From the NCBI RefSeq assembly GCF_016583625.1, contig NZ_NRRN01000009.1, positions 1 through 64,000 of the forward strand: a stretch of 64,000 nt of DNA, in the 5' to 3' direction. The position numbers and the translations under genes are program-made. This document shows, piece by piece, positions 28,269 to 37,672 of this stretch. The DNA is from Halorhodospira abdelmalekii (GTDB lineage: Bacteria; Pseudomonadota; Gammaproteobacteria; Nitrococcales; Halorhodospiraceae). The number at the start of each line of letters is the position of its first letter. The stretch's first letter is position 1. Under the pieces are notes generated by a model. It ran no database searches. It saw only the letters and a program-made list of their open reading frames with translations, and was not told where the DNA came from.

Positions 28269-29276
28269 CTAACCGGGTGGATGGAAGGTCAGCGTAAAGC
28301 TCTCCCCTCCTGCCGCCGGCTCCGGCAGCTCAAGGCGCAGCGGCACTCGGGCGCCCGGTTCAATACCCGCCTCAAGGCGCGCCTGCACCCGGTTATCGAC
28401 GACGTACTGCTGCGGCGCAAAACGCTCGCGAGCTGTAACACGCCCATTAAGATCGCGCAGGGTAAGCTCCACGTCGGGATAGGCCAAGCGCCACGCTCCG
28501 GCGTGGTAGAGCACCGCATCGAGCACCAGCCGCTGCTCTTCGTCGGGATCGGCCGCCAATCGCCGTGCCTCCACCGTCAACACACGATAGGCCGCCGGAG
28601 TTTGTAGGCGACAGTCGTACAGTCCACAGATGGCCGCCATCCACCCTTCGAGGGCAGGAAACTCAATCAGCTGAGCGCGCAACACGTAAGAGCCGTGCAC
28701 CACACCAACAATAGCTAAGAGCACGATCAAGAAACTGTTGAGCGCCACTTTGGCGACACCTCGTCCGAGCCCAGCGCGGCGATGCGCCGCCTTTGGGCGG
28801 GACGATGCCGCGACACTCGGTGAGTGCCCACGCTGCTGCGGCTGAATATCCTCCAACCACCGCTCCAGATCGCCGAGCGACTCATCGAGGTGATCGCCCT
28901 CCCCGTCGGCGCGGCCCTCTTGCGCGGGACGCTCGCCCGGATCGGTGGCTATCGCCGCCGCACTCTGCTCGTCGGTGTCGGGGGCAGGCTCCTGCCAACT
29001 CTGCCAGGACTCCGCCACATCCGCACACGCCGAAGAACGGCCATCGCCAGCGGCCGCAGCGGTACGGGGCGACGCCGGTTCAGCAGCTGTTGCGGGGGGC
29101 ACTGCGGCATCACTTGAAAGCGTCTCAGGCGTATCCTCGGGTAGCGCCTCAGCCAGCCGCTGCAGCGCATCGAAGTGCTCGCGACAGAGGCCGCAAACCA
29201 CCATCCCGCGAGCCTTGCGCAGCTGCCAAGCACGCAGCGCAAAGACGGCTCCACAACCGGGACACTGGGTATACAA
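28269..29276 (-). CDS. Zinc-ribbon membrane protein (DUF3426 family)
   Basis: 335 residues. The N-terminal zinc ribbon has two Cys pairs (QCPGCGAVF and VVCGLC, MJ0042 type). A long acidic, Ala-rich linker follows, then one membrane helix (NSFLIVLLAIVGVVHGSYVL) and a C-terminal DUF3426 domain (YDCRLQTPAAYRVLTVEARR, DLNGRVTARERFAPQQYV). The biochemical role is unknown. Its constant place between prmA and fis/dusB in Gammaproteobacteria supports the annotation. Start is TTG, with the Cys pair beginning at residue 5 as in homologues. Confidence 0.88.
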   Translation of the reverse strand: MYTQCPGCGAVFALRAWQLRKARGMVVCGLCREHFDALQRLAEALPEDTPETLSSDAAVPPATAAEPASPRTAAAAGDGRSSACADVAESWQSWQEPAPDTDEQSAAAIATDPGERPAQEGRADGEGDHLDESLGDLERWLEDIQPQQRGHSPSVAASSRPKAAHRRAGLGRGVAKVALNSFLIVLLAIVGVVHGSYVLRAQLIEFPALEGWMAAICGLYDCRLQTPAAYRVLTVEARRLAADPDEEQRLVLDAVLYHAGAWRLAYPDVELTLRDLNGRVTARERFAPQQYVVDNRVQARLEAGIEPGARVPLRLELPEPAAGGESFTLTFHPPG

Positions 29277-29310
29277 GGGCGCTCTCTTCGTATTCGCTTA
29301 ACTCTTCGAT

Positions 29311-29332
29311 CGGCGGACGACCGGCGGACGAC
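29311..29332. repeat. 11-bp tandem duplication between prmA and the zinc-ribbon gene
   Basis: CGGCGGACGAC is present twice in tandem, with a third partial copy (CGGCGGG) after it. It fills part of the 101-base gap downstream of prmA; nothing else is seen there. Confidence 0.75.
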
Positions 29333-29377
29333 CGGCGGGTGCGCCCCCAGCTGGGCCGAGGCGTGCAGGCGGCCTGC

Positions 29378-30262
29378 TCAGGCGCACCGCGTACCGCTGA
29401 GCAGAACCCAGTCACCGCGCCGCCGTGGCGCCTCCCACGCCACCGCGGTGGCAAAGGCGCTCATTACCTCGTGCTGCTGTCCCTCTAGGATACCAGAGAG
29501 CGCCAGGCGCCCCCCGACCGGAAGAGTCGCAAGCAGCTCGTTCGCCAATGCCCGCAGCGTGGCCGATAGGATATTGGCCACCAGGAAGTCGGCGCAACCG
29601 CTCGGTCGTTCTGCGGCAAGGCAGGTGGGCACTTGTGCCGCAACCCCATTGCGCGCAGCATTCGCACGCGTTGCCTGCACCGCTTGCGGATCGTTATCGA
29701 CGGCCAGGCATTCACGTGCACCGAGACAGACGGCGGCGATCGCCAACACCCCCGAACCAGCGCCAAAATCGATCCCTCGCCGTCCACTGAGCGGTTCGCC
29801 ATCGAGCCACTCCAGGCAAAGCGCCGTCGTCTCGTGGGTTCCAGTGCCAAAAGCCAACCCTGGGTCGAGGTGGATCGCAACGGCCTCCTCGGGCAGCTCA
29901 GGCCGCGCTCCGCTCGGCACGATCCACAGCCGCCGCCCGAACGAGAGGGGGCGAAAATGGCTCAACCACTCGCGCTCCCACGCCCGATCGGCGAGCGGCT
30001 CCGCCCGCCACCCCGATAGCTGCGCCTGGCCGAGGGCACGCAGCAGCTGGGCATGGAGCAGCGCCGCATCGCACTGCGCTGAAAAGAGCGCAGTGACCCG
30101 CACCCGACCCCAGAGCGGATGCTCCCCAACCCCTGGCTCCAGTAAAACGCTGCCATCTTCGCCTTGATAAGTCTGCGACCAGGCGCCAAGCTCGGTCAAC
30201 ACAGTATCAACGGCGTCGAGCTCGGTGGCATCGACGATGAGCTCGATCTGCAACTGCGCCAT
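29378..30262 (-). CDS. prmA: Ribosomal protein L11 methyltransferase
   Basis: Trimethylates ribosomal protein L11. The N-terminal recognition domain (residues 1-100) is followed by the SAM-dependent fold: LDPGLAFGTGTHETT, motif I IDFGAGSGVLAIAA, CLAVDNDPQA, and the ANILSATL segment replacing the NPPY-type motif. 294 residues equals the usual length. It probably opens the conserved prmA - zinc ribbon - fis - purHD block on the minus strand, with a small conserved hypothetical 30 bases downstream of its start side. Confidence 0.95.
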   Translation of the reverse strand: MAQLQIELIVDATELDAVDTVLTELGAWSQTYQGEDGSVLLEPGVGEHPLWGRVRVTALFSAQCDAALLHAQLLRALGQAQLSGWRAEPLADRAWEREWLSHFRPLSFGRRLWIVPSGARPELPEEAVAIHLDPGLAFGTGTHETTALCLEWLDGEPLSGRRGIDFGAGSGVLAIAAVCLGARECLAVDNDPQAVQATRANAARNGVAAQVPTCLAAERPSGCADFLVANILSATLRALANELLATLPVGGRLALSGILEGQQHEVMSAFATAVAWEAPRRRGDWVLLSGTRCA

Positions 30263-30292
30263 GGTCGCTGCCTCCGCTGCTGCTGCACCGGC

Positions 30293-30622
30293 CTACTTGC
30301 CGGGCTCAAAGACCATCGCCGCGGCCTGCTCCCGCGTATAGAAGCAGCCATCGCGCTCAAAGCCGGAGACGATTGTCGTCTTGACCGCGATCACACGCCC
30401 ACGATCATCGCGCTCACGAACCAACTCCTCAGGCAGTCCGTCGAGACGGTGAAAGGGCGCCGGAACGCCGTCGCGGCCACACGAGACGTAGACCGTCCCA
30501 GTCTCCGTATCCAGGAAGGCCGGCCGAAAACCGTACTCACGGTTACAACCACTGACCCCACCGCTGCCTCGATACGTTTTGTTTTCCCACCGCAGCCGGT
30601 CTGCTGTCAGGGCACGCGGCAT
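30293..30622 (-). CDS. Conserved small protein of unknown function
   Basis: 109 residues, no signal peptide or membrane segment. Features: KTYRGSGGVSGCNREYGFRP, AFLDTETGTVYVS, PAPFHRLDGLPEELV and a closing GCFYTREQAA. The sequence has the feel of a family I have seen as hypothetical in Proteobacteria, but no function is known to me. A good GGAGGT ribosome site stands 8 bases before the ATG, and the codon pattern matches its neighbours, so I regard it as a real gene. It precedes prmA on the same strand with a 30-base gap. Confidence 0.75.
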   Translation of the reverse strand: MPRALTADRLRWENKTYRGSGGVSGCNREYGFRPAFLDTETGTVYVSCGRDGVPAPFHRLDGLPEELVRERDDRGRVIAVKTTIVSGFERDGCFYTREQAAAMVFEPGK

Positions 30623-30662
30623 CGCCCACCACCTCCGAAAGTCACCTTCCGCGCCAGTCTAA

Positions 30663-30692
30663 ACGATTACCCCCACCACGATTACCCCCACC
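30663..30692. repeat. 15-bp perfect tandem duplication upstream of the hypothetical gene
   Basis: ACGATTACCCCCACC is repeated exactly twice. It lies 40-70 bases upstream of the minus-strand hypothetical gene, in the 163-base gap after ppa. The rest of the gap shows no gene. The repeat could carry a regulator site or be a simple slippage product. Confidence 0.8.
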
Positions 30693-30785
30693 GCTCTCCC
30701 GCTATCGGCCGCGCCAGCGGAGAACATAAGCCCACCGCGCGCGCGCCACCGCAAAAGGTCGCGGCCCGAGCGGCGAGCACGTCGA

Positions 30786-31322
30786 TCAACCCTGTTGCCG
30801 GGCGTAGTTCGCCACCGCCTTTTCGATCTCGGCCCGAGCGGCATCCGCCCCTCGCCAGTCACGGATCTCGACCCATTTACCCTTCTCTAAGTCTTTATAG
30901 TGCTCAAAGAAGTGACTGATCTCCCGGAGCAGGCGCGGCGGCAAGTCGTCCGGCCCCTGCACATCGGCGTAGTCGGGGGTGAGCTTGGCGACGGGAACGG
31001 CAATGACCTTAGCATCTTCACCCGACTCATCGGCCATCTCCAGCACTCCGACCGGACGCACCCGAATCACCGACCCGGCGACCAAAGGCAGCGGGGTTAT
31101 CACTAACACATCGACCGGGTCACCGTCATCGGCTAGGCTCTGCGGCACAAAGCCGTAGTTGCACGGGTAGTGCATCGCCGTTGCCATGATCCGATCGACG
31201 GTCAAGGCGCCCGTCTCTTTATCGATCTCATACTTGACCGGTCCGCCGTGCAGCGGGATCTCGATAACTACGTTGATATCGTCCGGGATAGAGCGACCTG
31301 CCGGCACGGAGTTCAGGCTCAT
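30786..31322 (-). CDS. ppa: Inorganic pyrophosphatase (family I)
   Basis: Hydrolyses pyrophosphate from biosynthetic reactions. The 178-residue product has the family I hallmarks: [35 protein letters not shown], the metal-binding signature [10 protein letters not shown], and the C-terminal [16 protein letters not shown]. It is a single-gene unit with its own well-formed promoter and a GGAGAG ribosome site 8 bases before the ATG. Confidence 0.97.
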   Translation of the reverse strand: MSLNSVPAGRSIPDDINVVIEIPLHGGPVKYEIDKETGALTVDRIMATAMHYPCNYGFVPQSLADDGDPVDVLVITPLPLVAGSVIRVRPVGVLEMADESGEDAKVIAVPVAKLTPDYADVQGPDDLPPRLLREISHFFEHYKDLEKGKWVEIRDWRGADAARAEIEKAVANYARQQG

Positions 31323-31357
31323 AGATGCGACTCTCCACGTTGGCCAAATGTAGCGGG

Positions 31358-31386
31358 ACTATAACGTCAATGTTGCACCGCGACAA
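31358..31386 (-). promoter_or_regulatory. Probable sigma70 promoter for ppa
   Basis: On the minus strand TTGTCG (31386-31381) and TATAGT (31363-31358) are separated by exactly 17 bases. The predicted transcript would start about 28 bases before the ppa ATG. Confidence 0.6.
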
Positions 31387-31429
31387 GGGCGTAAGGCGGT
31401 CACTCCGCACCGCACGTGTATATAACCGC

Positions 31430-32098
31430 CTAACCCGGCGGCGTATCGCCCCACCGCGGAGCGAGTGAGTGCCCCATCCCCACCATCCCCAAATGATCCA
31501 GCACTCGCCCGACAATAAAATCGATCAGCTCTTCAACCCGCTGCGGCCGGTGGTAGAACCCAGGGGCAGCCGGCAAGACCACCGCTCCGAGCCGGCTCAG
31601 GGTCAGCATGTGCTCCAGATGGGTCGTCGAGAGCGGGGTCTCGCGCGGCACGACGATCAGCTGCCCCCGCTCCTTGAGCACGACATCGGCGGCACGCTCG
31701 AGCAAAGTGTTCGAGTGGCTGCCGGCAACCGCCGCCAGCGTGCCGACGGTACATGGGCAGATGACCATGCGCCGTGGGGCACTAGAGCCCGAGGCCAACG
31801 GGGCCGTCCACTCATCGGCGGCATAGACCCGCAGCCGCTCTTCGGCAAAGGCGAGCTGCTCGGCCAGAAGCGCTTGGAGGGCCGCTGGCGCCGCCGGCAG
31901 CCGCCACCCGGTCTCACACTCGGCAACCGCCCGAGCCGCGTCCGAGAGCAGCAGATGCACGGTACAGCCCCCCTGCGCCAGACACTGTAGTAAACGCAGC
32001 CCGTAGTCGATCCCCGAAGCGCCCGTCCAAGCCACGGTCACCGGTGGCGGTGCTGCCGATTCGTCCACCGCCGATTGAGCCAGAAACGACTCAGCCAT
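31430..32098 (-). CDS. ubiX: Flavin prenyltransferase UbiX
   Basis: Makes the prenylated FMN cofactor used by UbiD in ubiquinone synthesis. Visible: VTVAWTGASGIDYGLRLLQC at the flavin site, MVICPCTVGTLAAVA, the SHSNTLLERAADVVLKE helix, LIVVPRETPLSTTHLEHML and VLPAAPGFYHRP. The chosen ATG overlaps the mpl stop by 8 bases; the frame extends further upstream only because it runs antiparallel through the mpl repeat tail. Close coupling to mpl suggests one transcript. Confidence 0.94.
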   Translation of the reverse strand: MAESFLAQSAVDESAAPPPVTVAWTGASGIDYGLRLLQCLAQGGCTVHLLLSDAARAVAECETGWRLPAAPAALQALLAEQLAFAEERLRVYAADEWTAPLASGSSAPRRMVICPCTVGTLAAVAGSHSNTLLERAADVVLKERGQLIVVPRETPLSTTHLEHMLTLSRLGAVVLPAAPGFYHRPQRVEELIDFIVGRVLDHLGMVGMGHSLAPRWGDTPPG

Positions 32099-33602
32099 CG
32101 GCACCCGGCCCCCGTGCAGTCGCAGTGGCACCCTTCGCTCCCGGCACTGCTCCCGACTGCTCCGGCACTGAGTCCGCCGGCTGCCCAGAGGAGTGCCCAG
32201 GCGGTTGCCCAGGCGGTTGCCCAGGCGGTTGCCCAGAGGCTTGCCCTGCCCCTGCAAGGGCCGCCAATAACCGTTCATGGATATTCTCAAAGTCGCCGTT
32301 ACTCATGACGACGATGCGATCGCCACAATGCGCGCACGCGACGATGTACTCGATGAGCTCAGCGACGCTGCCAGCCGTGACGGCACGCTCGCCAAGCGGT
32401 GCCAAAACTGCGGCGGGCGACCAAGCCAGCTGCGCTGTAGCCAAGACGAAGGCCTGATCCGCCTCGGCCAAAGCACCGGCCAACCGCTCCTGATGCACCC
32501 CCTGCTGCATAGTGCGGGAGCGCGGCTCAAGGACCGCCAGGAGCCGCCCAGCACGTCCGGATGCCTGCTGGCGCAGCGCCGCTAGTGTTGCAGCAATCGC
32601 GCTCGGATGGTGAGCGAAGTCATCGATGACCTCAATGCCGCCGACGACACCGCGGGACTCTAACCGGCGCCGCACTCCGGGAAAGTCACGCAGTGCGGCC
32701 AGGGCGGCGGCAGCCGGAGCCCCAGCAGCGGTGGCCGCGGCGACCGCGGCGGCGGCGTTGCGCTGATTGTGCTCCCCCGGCTGCGGCAGCTGCAGCGGAC
32801 CAAGCGACTCACCGTTGTACAGCAACTCCGCCCCCTCTCCTTGGGCCACGATCCGCCAGGTGCAGTCCGGCCCCATGCCGACCCGTTCAAGCGGTGTCCA
32901 GAGACCACGCTCAAGCAGTTCATGCAGATTCGGATCATCGCCGTTGACGATCACTCGGCCGGAGCGCGGTACGGTGCGCACGGCATGGTGCAGCTGTGTA
33001 GCAATCGCGGCCAGATCGGGATAGATGTCGGCGTGGTCGTACTCTAGATTATTGAGTAGCAACACCCGCGGGCGATAGTGTACGACCTTCGCCCGCTTAT
33101 CGAAAAAGGCGGTATCGTACTCATCGGCCTCGACCACAAAGGGGGAACCGCTGCCCAAGCGCGCCGAGCGCTCGCTAAAGCAAGGGGCACCGCCGATCAA
33201 GTAGCCAGGAGCGAGCCCACAACGCTCCAGCGCCCAGGCGGTCATTGCCGACGTCGTCGTCTTGCCGTGCGTCCCGGCAACCGCGACGACACAGCGATCA
33301 CCGAGCACTTGAGAGGCCAACCAAGCCGGCCCAGAGGCGTAGTTCAGCCCGCGATCGAGGACGTATTCGAGCGCCGGATTGCCGCGCGAGAGGGCGTTAC
33401 CAATCACAACGCAATCAGGCGGCGGGTCGAGATGCGCCTCCGCATAGCCGTCGTGCACCCGGATACCGGCCTGCGCCAAGACCTCGCTCATCGGCGGCCA
33501 CGCAGCGCTGTCACTCCCTTCAACGGCGTGGCCATGCTCGTGCGCCAACAGGGCAACCCCCCCCATGAAGGTGCCGCAAACCCCGAGGATGTGTATACGC
33601 AT
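32091..33602 (-). CDS. mpl: UDP-MurNAc:L-Ala-gamma-D-Glu-mDAP ligase
   Basis: Recycles murein tripeptide directly onto UDP-MurNAc. The Mur-ligase fold shows MRIHILGVCGTFMGGVALL, the ATP loop VAGTHGKTTTSAM, FVVEADEYDTAFFDKR, LLNNLEYDHADIYPD and DDFAHHPSAI. 503 residues, longer than E. coli Mpl (about 457). The extra part is a C-terminal Gly/Gln/Pro-rich tail coded by a 12-bp tandem array. The tail looks disordered and is unlikely to affect catalysis. ubiX follows with an 8-base overlap. Confidence 0.95.
   Translation of the reverse strand: MRIHILGVCGTFMGGVALLAHEHGHAVEGSDSAAWPPMSEVLAQAGIRVHDGYAEAHLDPPPDCVVIGNALSRGNPALEYVLDRGLNYASGPAWLASQVLGDRCVVAVAGTHGKTTTSAMTAWALERCGLAPGYLIGGAPCFSERSARLGSGSPFVVEADEYDTAFFDKRAKVVHYRPRVLLLNNLEYDHADIYPDLAAIATQLHHAVRTVPRSGRVIVNGDDPNLHELLERGLWTPLERVGMGPDCTWRIVAQGEGAELLYNGESLGPLQLPQPGEHNQRNAAAAVAAATAAGAPAAAALAALRDFPGVRRRLESRGVVGGIEVIDDFAHHPSAIAATLAALRQQASGRAGRLLAVLEPRSRTMQQGVHQERLAGALAEADQAFVLATAQLAWSPAAVLAPLGERAVTAGSVAELIEYIVACAHCGDRIVVMSNGDFENIHERLLAALAGAGQASGQPPGQPPGQPPGHSSGQPADSVPEQSGAVPGAKGATATARGPGADG
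32183..32242. repeat. 12-bp tandem array coding the Mpl tail
   Basis: Five consecutive 12-base units, the middle three identical (GCCCAGGCGGTT) and the outer two altered. Because 12 is a multiple of three, gain or loss keeps the mpl frame and changes only the number of G-Q-P-P repeats. Confidence 0.9.
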
Positions 33603-33621
33603 GGGCGCTCCTGCCGCGGTG

Positions 33622-34119
33622 CTAAAGGGTCAGGTGGACGACTTGAAAGCTCAGGAAACTGTAGGCGAGGGCCAACAACACGCCGAGCGGCAGCCGCATC
33701 TGGAGGGCGTGGTGAAAGATCGCACCGAGCACACCGATGTGCCACAACCACAGCAGCAGGATGATCAGAGCCGCTGTCGGGGCCTCTTCGGGAGAGCGTC
33801 CCGCCAAGCTGAACGTGACCAGCGCCACTGGCGCAGCGATCAGCGCATCGGCCCCGAACATGGCTGTTGCGCTCTGGATGAAGCGATCGGCGACTCCACG
33901 CAAGGTGAGCAGGGCGTAGAGAAAGAAGAGACCGAAGAGGACCGCGACCGCGATCTGGGTCGTGACCGGACCAGCCTGCGGCAGATTCCCGGCGGTCACA
34001 TAGCTCAACCCAGCACTGATCGCAATCACAACAACGAGCAGACCCGGAGCGTAGGGCAAGTGTTGCGGTCCCTTGCGAAAAAGGCAGATCTCGATCAGCG
34101 TTTTGAGGGCATCTCCCAT
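33622..34119 (-). CDS. Polytopic membrane protein of unknown function
   Basis: About 165 residues with four hydrophobic helices (GLLVVVIAISAGLSYVTAG; IAVAVLFGLFFLYALLTL; ADALIAAPVALVTFSLAG; TAALIILLLWLWHIGVLGAI) and a last one near the C-terminus. The N-terminus MGDALKTLIEICLFRKGPQ is cytoplasmic and resembles a hypothetical family sometimes found beside mpl in Gammaproteobacteria. The start has AAGGAG 5 bases ahead; the in-frame ATG 11 codons earlier lacks one. It lies 19 bases upstream of mpl and so probably shares its transcript. Function unknown; a loose likeness to Yip1-type proteins is only an impression. Confidence 0.75.
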   Translation of the reverse strand: MGDALKTLIEICLFRKGPQHLPYAPGLLVVVIAISAGLSYVTAGNLPQAGPVTTQIAVAVLFGLFFLYALLTLRGVADRFIQSATAMFGADALIAAPVALVTFSLAGRSPEEAPTAALIILLLWLWHIGVLGAIFHHALQMRLPLGVLLALAYSFLSFQVVHLTL

Positions 34120-34212
34120 AACGACTCCTTTGGCAATCCGCCCGGCCATCATACAGCAATCCCCTCACCTACAGGCCTCGCCGGCGCGATCGTCGGCAGC
34201 CGACCACCGCAC

Positions 34213-36189
34213 TTAGAGCAGATCCATCGAGACGATCCGCACCGGCTGCCCCGGCTCAAGGATGCGCACATCGCGTTCACCGAGCAATCCGGCAACCACC
34301 TGCGCATGCTGCTCAGCCGATAGTGGCCGCGCCCGCACGGTCGCAATCGGCCAACCCGGCTGGATCCGCTCCCGCTCCAGAGTCACCAACCAGACTCGTC
34401 GCTCGCAGCCAGTGATCTCGACCGGAGCGGACCAAAGCCGTAGCACCAAACGCTGCTGCTGATCGATCGGCCAGACTCGAATCAACTCCGGTTGCCGCCC
34501 GCGGTACCAGCGGGCCAGCGGCGACATCCGGCTCAGCTCCGGCTCCGGCTGCAACCAGCGCAACGCGCCATGGAGGCGCCGCTCCGGCTCATACCAACCC
34601 GCCTCTGCAAGCTGCTCGGTCAACCGGTCGAACTCGGCCAGCCACTGGACATCGACCGGGCGCCGACCACCGTCGAGCCAGCGCAGTTCACGTCCGAGCG
34701 CATCGGCCGGACCAATCTCCAACCACTGCGAGGTCGTCAACTGCGGCGGCTCCGCCTGCACGACGAAGGCCTCGCGGCGGTCGGTAAAGTGCAACAGCGC
34801 CTGCACCGTAACCGCCACTGCCAATACCACGGCCACGACCGCCGGCAACGAACGCTCCGGGACGTGGCGCTGCGAGGAACTGCGCGCCAAGACGACAAAC
34901 CCGGCCATGACGATCCCGAGCAAGAGCCCACCGACGGCATCACTCAGCCAGACGCGCCCAACAATCACCCCGCTACCGGCCGCCAGCAGCGGGATCAACA
35001 GACCGATCATGCGCACCGGCTGTCGCAACGGCCCGTAGACGACCGTTGCGAGCACCCCAGAGGCCAAGACCAAGGCGGTCAAGGCAGCGACTTCCGGCGA
35101 CGGAAAGGCGAGCACCGGCGCCCCGCGATAGAGCGGCGTCGCACCGAGGGTGCCACTCAAAGTCGCCGTCGCCCACGCCAAGACCGCAGCCCCGCTGACA
35201 CTGACGGCCAAGACCAACGTCACCCGCCAGCGCCCACCACTGGCCATCCACGCCACTCCAGCGGCCAGGGCCGGCCCCCAGACCCACGCCTCGAGCAGCA
35301 AGGCTGGCAAGACGAAGTAGCCGCGCCAATCGGTCTGCATGTGCTCCAGCAGCACCCCCAGTACGGCCTCATCAAGCAGACTCGGGGCGCCGAGCCACGC
35401 CTGTCGCGCCAGCAGCAGCGAGAAGAGCACCAGGGCCGCCCACCAAATCCAGCCGGTGCTGTAGCTGAAGGCGCGCAGGGCGTAACGCGGCGCGCTGAGG
35501 ATCTGGGCTGCCAGCGGGTGGAGCCGCCCCCAACGGCGCGCCCGCCAAGCCGTCAAGGCGGCAGCACTGCGCAGACGCGGGGCCAGCTGGACCCGCCCGA
35601 CCCACCACAATAGCCACGCCGCGACCAACAGCAGCAGCAGCAGGGCAACTGAGCGCCCGGCCACCGAAGCGGCCACGGCCAACGAGGCGCCAAAGACGAG
35701 CCCCGGCAGTAGATAGGCCGGCGCCCACAACAGTGCCGAGAAAAAGTTCACCACCAGGAAGGGGCGCCACGGCATCCCCATCGTACCGGCAACAGCCGGA
35801 ATAATGCCGCGCAACGGACCGAAGAAACGTCCAAAGATCAAGCTTTTACCGCCATGCGCGGCAAAAAACTCATCACCCTTGGCAAGAGCCGTGCGGTGGC
35901 GGCGCAACGGCCAGTAGGTGCGCAACCGCTCGCCGTAGGTCCGGCCCAGCCAGTAGCTGATCGAGTCCCCACAAAACGCCCCAGCGAAGGCGGCGATCAG
36001 GCTGGGCCACAACTCGATATGACCGGCTCCGATCAACGCCCCGGCCACAAAGAGCAGGGTCGCCCCAGGCACGATCAGACCGGCGACCAAGATCCCCTCG
36101 CACAGCGCGATGACAAAGATAGCCGCCGTCGTCCACCCGGGATGGGCAGAGAGCCAATCGAGCAGGCCGGAGGCCCAAGAGAGGTCCAT
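34213..36189 (-). CDS. DedA - degenerate PAP2 - LssY membrane protein
   Basis: 658 residues in three parts. Residues 1-200 are a DedA/SNARE-associated domain with AGAFCGDSISYWLGRTYGER and GRFFGPLRGIIPAVAGTM, the hallmark of lipid flippase-like DedA proteins. Residues about 240-440 follow the PAP2 phosphatase topology, but the motifs are gone: the expected PSGH reads PSPE (363-366), and the SRx5Hx3D block is shortened to GRVWLSDAVGG (411-421) with no His. Residues about 470-658 are an LssY-like soluble domain (FTDRREAFVVQ). It likely handles undecaprenyl or phospholipid carriers without phosphatase activity. Confidence 0.85.
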   Translation of the reverse strand: MDLSWASGLLDWLSAHPGWTTAAIFVIALCEGILVAGLIVPGATLLFVAGALIGAGHIELWPSLIAAFAGAFCGDSISYWLGRTYGERLRTYWPLRRHRTALAKGDEFFAAHGGKSLIFGRFFGPLRGIIPAVAGTMGMPWRPFLVVNFFSALLWAPAYLLPGLVFGASLAVAASVAGRSVALLLLLLVAAWLLWWVGRVQLAPRLRSAAALTAWRARRWGRLHPLAAQILSAPRYALRAFSYSTGWIWWAALVLFSLLLARQAWLGAPSLLDEAVLGVLLEHMQTDWRGYFVLPALLLEAWVWGPALAAGVAWMASGGRWRVTLVLAVSVSGAAVLAWATATLSGTLGATPLYRGAPVLAFPSPEVAALTALVLASGVLATVVYGPLRQPVRMIGLLIPLLAAGSGVIVGRVWLSDAVGGLLLGIVMAGFVVLARSSSQRHVPERSLPAVVAVVLAVAVTVQALLHFTDRREAFVVQAEPPQLTTSQWLEIGPADALGRELRWLDGGRRPVDVQWLAEFDRLTEQLAEAGWYEPERRLHGALRWLQPEPELSRMSPLARWYRGRQPELIRVWPIDQQQRLVLRLWSAPVEITGCERRVWLVTLERERIQPGWPIATVRARPLSAEQHAQVVAGLLGERDVRILEPGQPVRIVSMDLL

Positions 36190-36252
36190 AGTCGTTCGTC
36201 GCTACGGGGTTAGAGAGCGGCCCCACCCGGGCGGATGGGGCCGATGCGGAGC

Positions 36253-37533
36253 CTATACGCGAGCGAAGGCGCGCTCGGCGGCCGCCAGGGTCTCCTCGAT
36301 CGCCTGGGCATCGTGGGCCAACGAGACGAAGCCCGCCTCAAAGGCGGCCGGGGCCAGGTAGACCCCCTCCTCAAGCATGGCGTGGAAGAAACGGTTAAAG
36401 GCATCAAGATCGCACGCCTTGACCTGTTCAAAGCGAGTCACCGGGGCGTCGTCGGTAAAGAAGAGACCGAACATGCTGCCACACTGATTGGTCGTCATCT
36501 TGACCCCAGCCGCATCGGCTCGTTGCTGCAGCCCCTCTACCAGTTGCGTTGTCGTCGCCTCAAGGCGCTCGAAGGCCCCCGGGGCAGCGATCTTCTCAAG
36601 GGTCGCCAAACCCGCCGCCATGGTCACCGGGTTCCCCGACAGCGTACCGGCCTGATAGACCCCACCGACTGGCGCCAACCCCTCCATGATATCGCGCCGG
36701 CCACCGAAGGCACCGACCGGCATGCCGCCGCCGATGACCTTACCGAGGCAGGTCAGATCGGGGGTGATACCGAAGCGCCCCTGCGCACACTGCACGCCGA
36801 CCCGGAAGCCGGTCATGACCTCATCGAAGATCAGCAGCGCACCGCTGCGATCGCACTGCTCGCGCAGCTTCTCAAGGAAGCCGGGCACTGGCGGAACGCA
36901 GTTCATGTTACCGGCCACCGGCTCGACGATCACCGCGGCGATCTCACTGCCGTGCTGATCGAAACACTGCTCGACGGCATCGGCATCGTTATAGGGCAAC
37001 GTCAAGGTCTCGGCGACCACCGCCTGCGGAATACCGGGGGAACCGGGCACGCCCAGGGTCAAGGCACCGGAGCCCGCCTGCACCAGCAGCGCATCGACGT
37101 GGCCGTGGTAGCAACCTTGGAATTTAACGATCTTATCGCGCCGGGTGTGCGCCCGTGCCAGGCGCAGCGCGCTCATCGTCGCCTCGGTGCCCGAGTTGAC
37201 CAAGCGCACCATCTCCAGCGACGGCACGTGTCGGCAGAGGGTGCGGGCCATCTCGATTTCGAGCTCGACCGGCGCCCCGAACGACAACCCTTTAGCCGCC
37301 GTCTCCTGCACTCGGCGCAGCACGTCCGGCTCGGCGTGCCCAGCTACCAAAGGCCCCCAAGAGCAGACGTAGTCGACGTAGCGCTTACCATCGACATCCC
37401 AAACATAGGGCCCCTCGCCGCGTTCAAAGAAGATCGGCTCCCCACCGACCCCCTTGAATGCGCGAACCGGCGAATTGACGCCGCCGGGAATCAACTCCTG
37501 CGCTTGTTGAAACAGCTCATGGGTGCGTTGCAT
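36253..37533 (-). CDS. hemL: Glutamate-1-semialdehyde 2,1-aminomutase
   Basis: PLP enzyme making 5-aminolevulinate in the C5 route to heme and chlorophylls. The 426 residues show [73 protein letters not shown] and the PLP lysine in [21 protein letters not shown] lies upstream of the ATG. thiE lies immediately upstream on the same strand, a pairing common in Pseudomonas and relatives. Confidence 0.97.
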   Translation of the reverse strand: MQRTHELFQQAQELIPGGVNSPVRAFKGVGGEPIFFERGEGPYVWDVDGKRYVDYVCSWGPLVAGHAEPDVLRRVQETAAKGLSFGAPVELEIEMARTLCRHVPSLEMVRLVNSGTEATMSALRLARAHTRRDKIVKFQGCYHGHVDALLVQAGSGALTLGVPGSPGIPQAVVAETLTLPYNDADAVEQCFDQHGSEIAAVIVEPVAGNMNCVPPVPGFLEKLREQCDRSGALLIFDEVMTGFRVGVQCAQGRFGITPDLTCLGKVIGGGMPVGAFGGRRDIMEGLAPVGGVYQAGTLSGNPVTMAAGLATLEKIAAPGAFERLEATTTQLVEGLQQRADAAGVKMTTNQCGSMFGLFFTDDAPVTRFEQVKACDLDAFNRFFHAMLEEGVYLAPAAFEAGFVSLAHDAQAIEETLAAAERAFARV

Positions 37534-37672
37534 AGATATCGTACTCCTTTTGCCCGTTGGTCACCGTTGCTCTTAGACGTCGCTCCGCATTCTGCTCCCC
37601 CCTTCACCACTCGACACCCCTTGGAGGGGAACCCGGAGGCGAGCGAACCCTGGAGTGCGCTCAGGGGCGAAC

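Noticed and set aside
34492-35613. Open frame (373 codons) antisense to the DedA-LssY gene
   Set aside because: Pro/Gln/Arg-rich with no fold; the opposite strand has clear domains.
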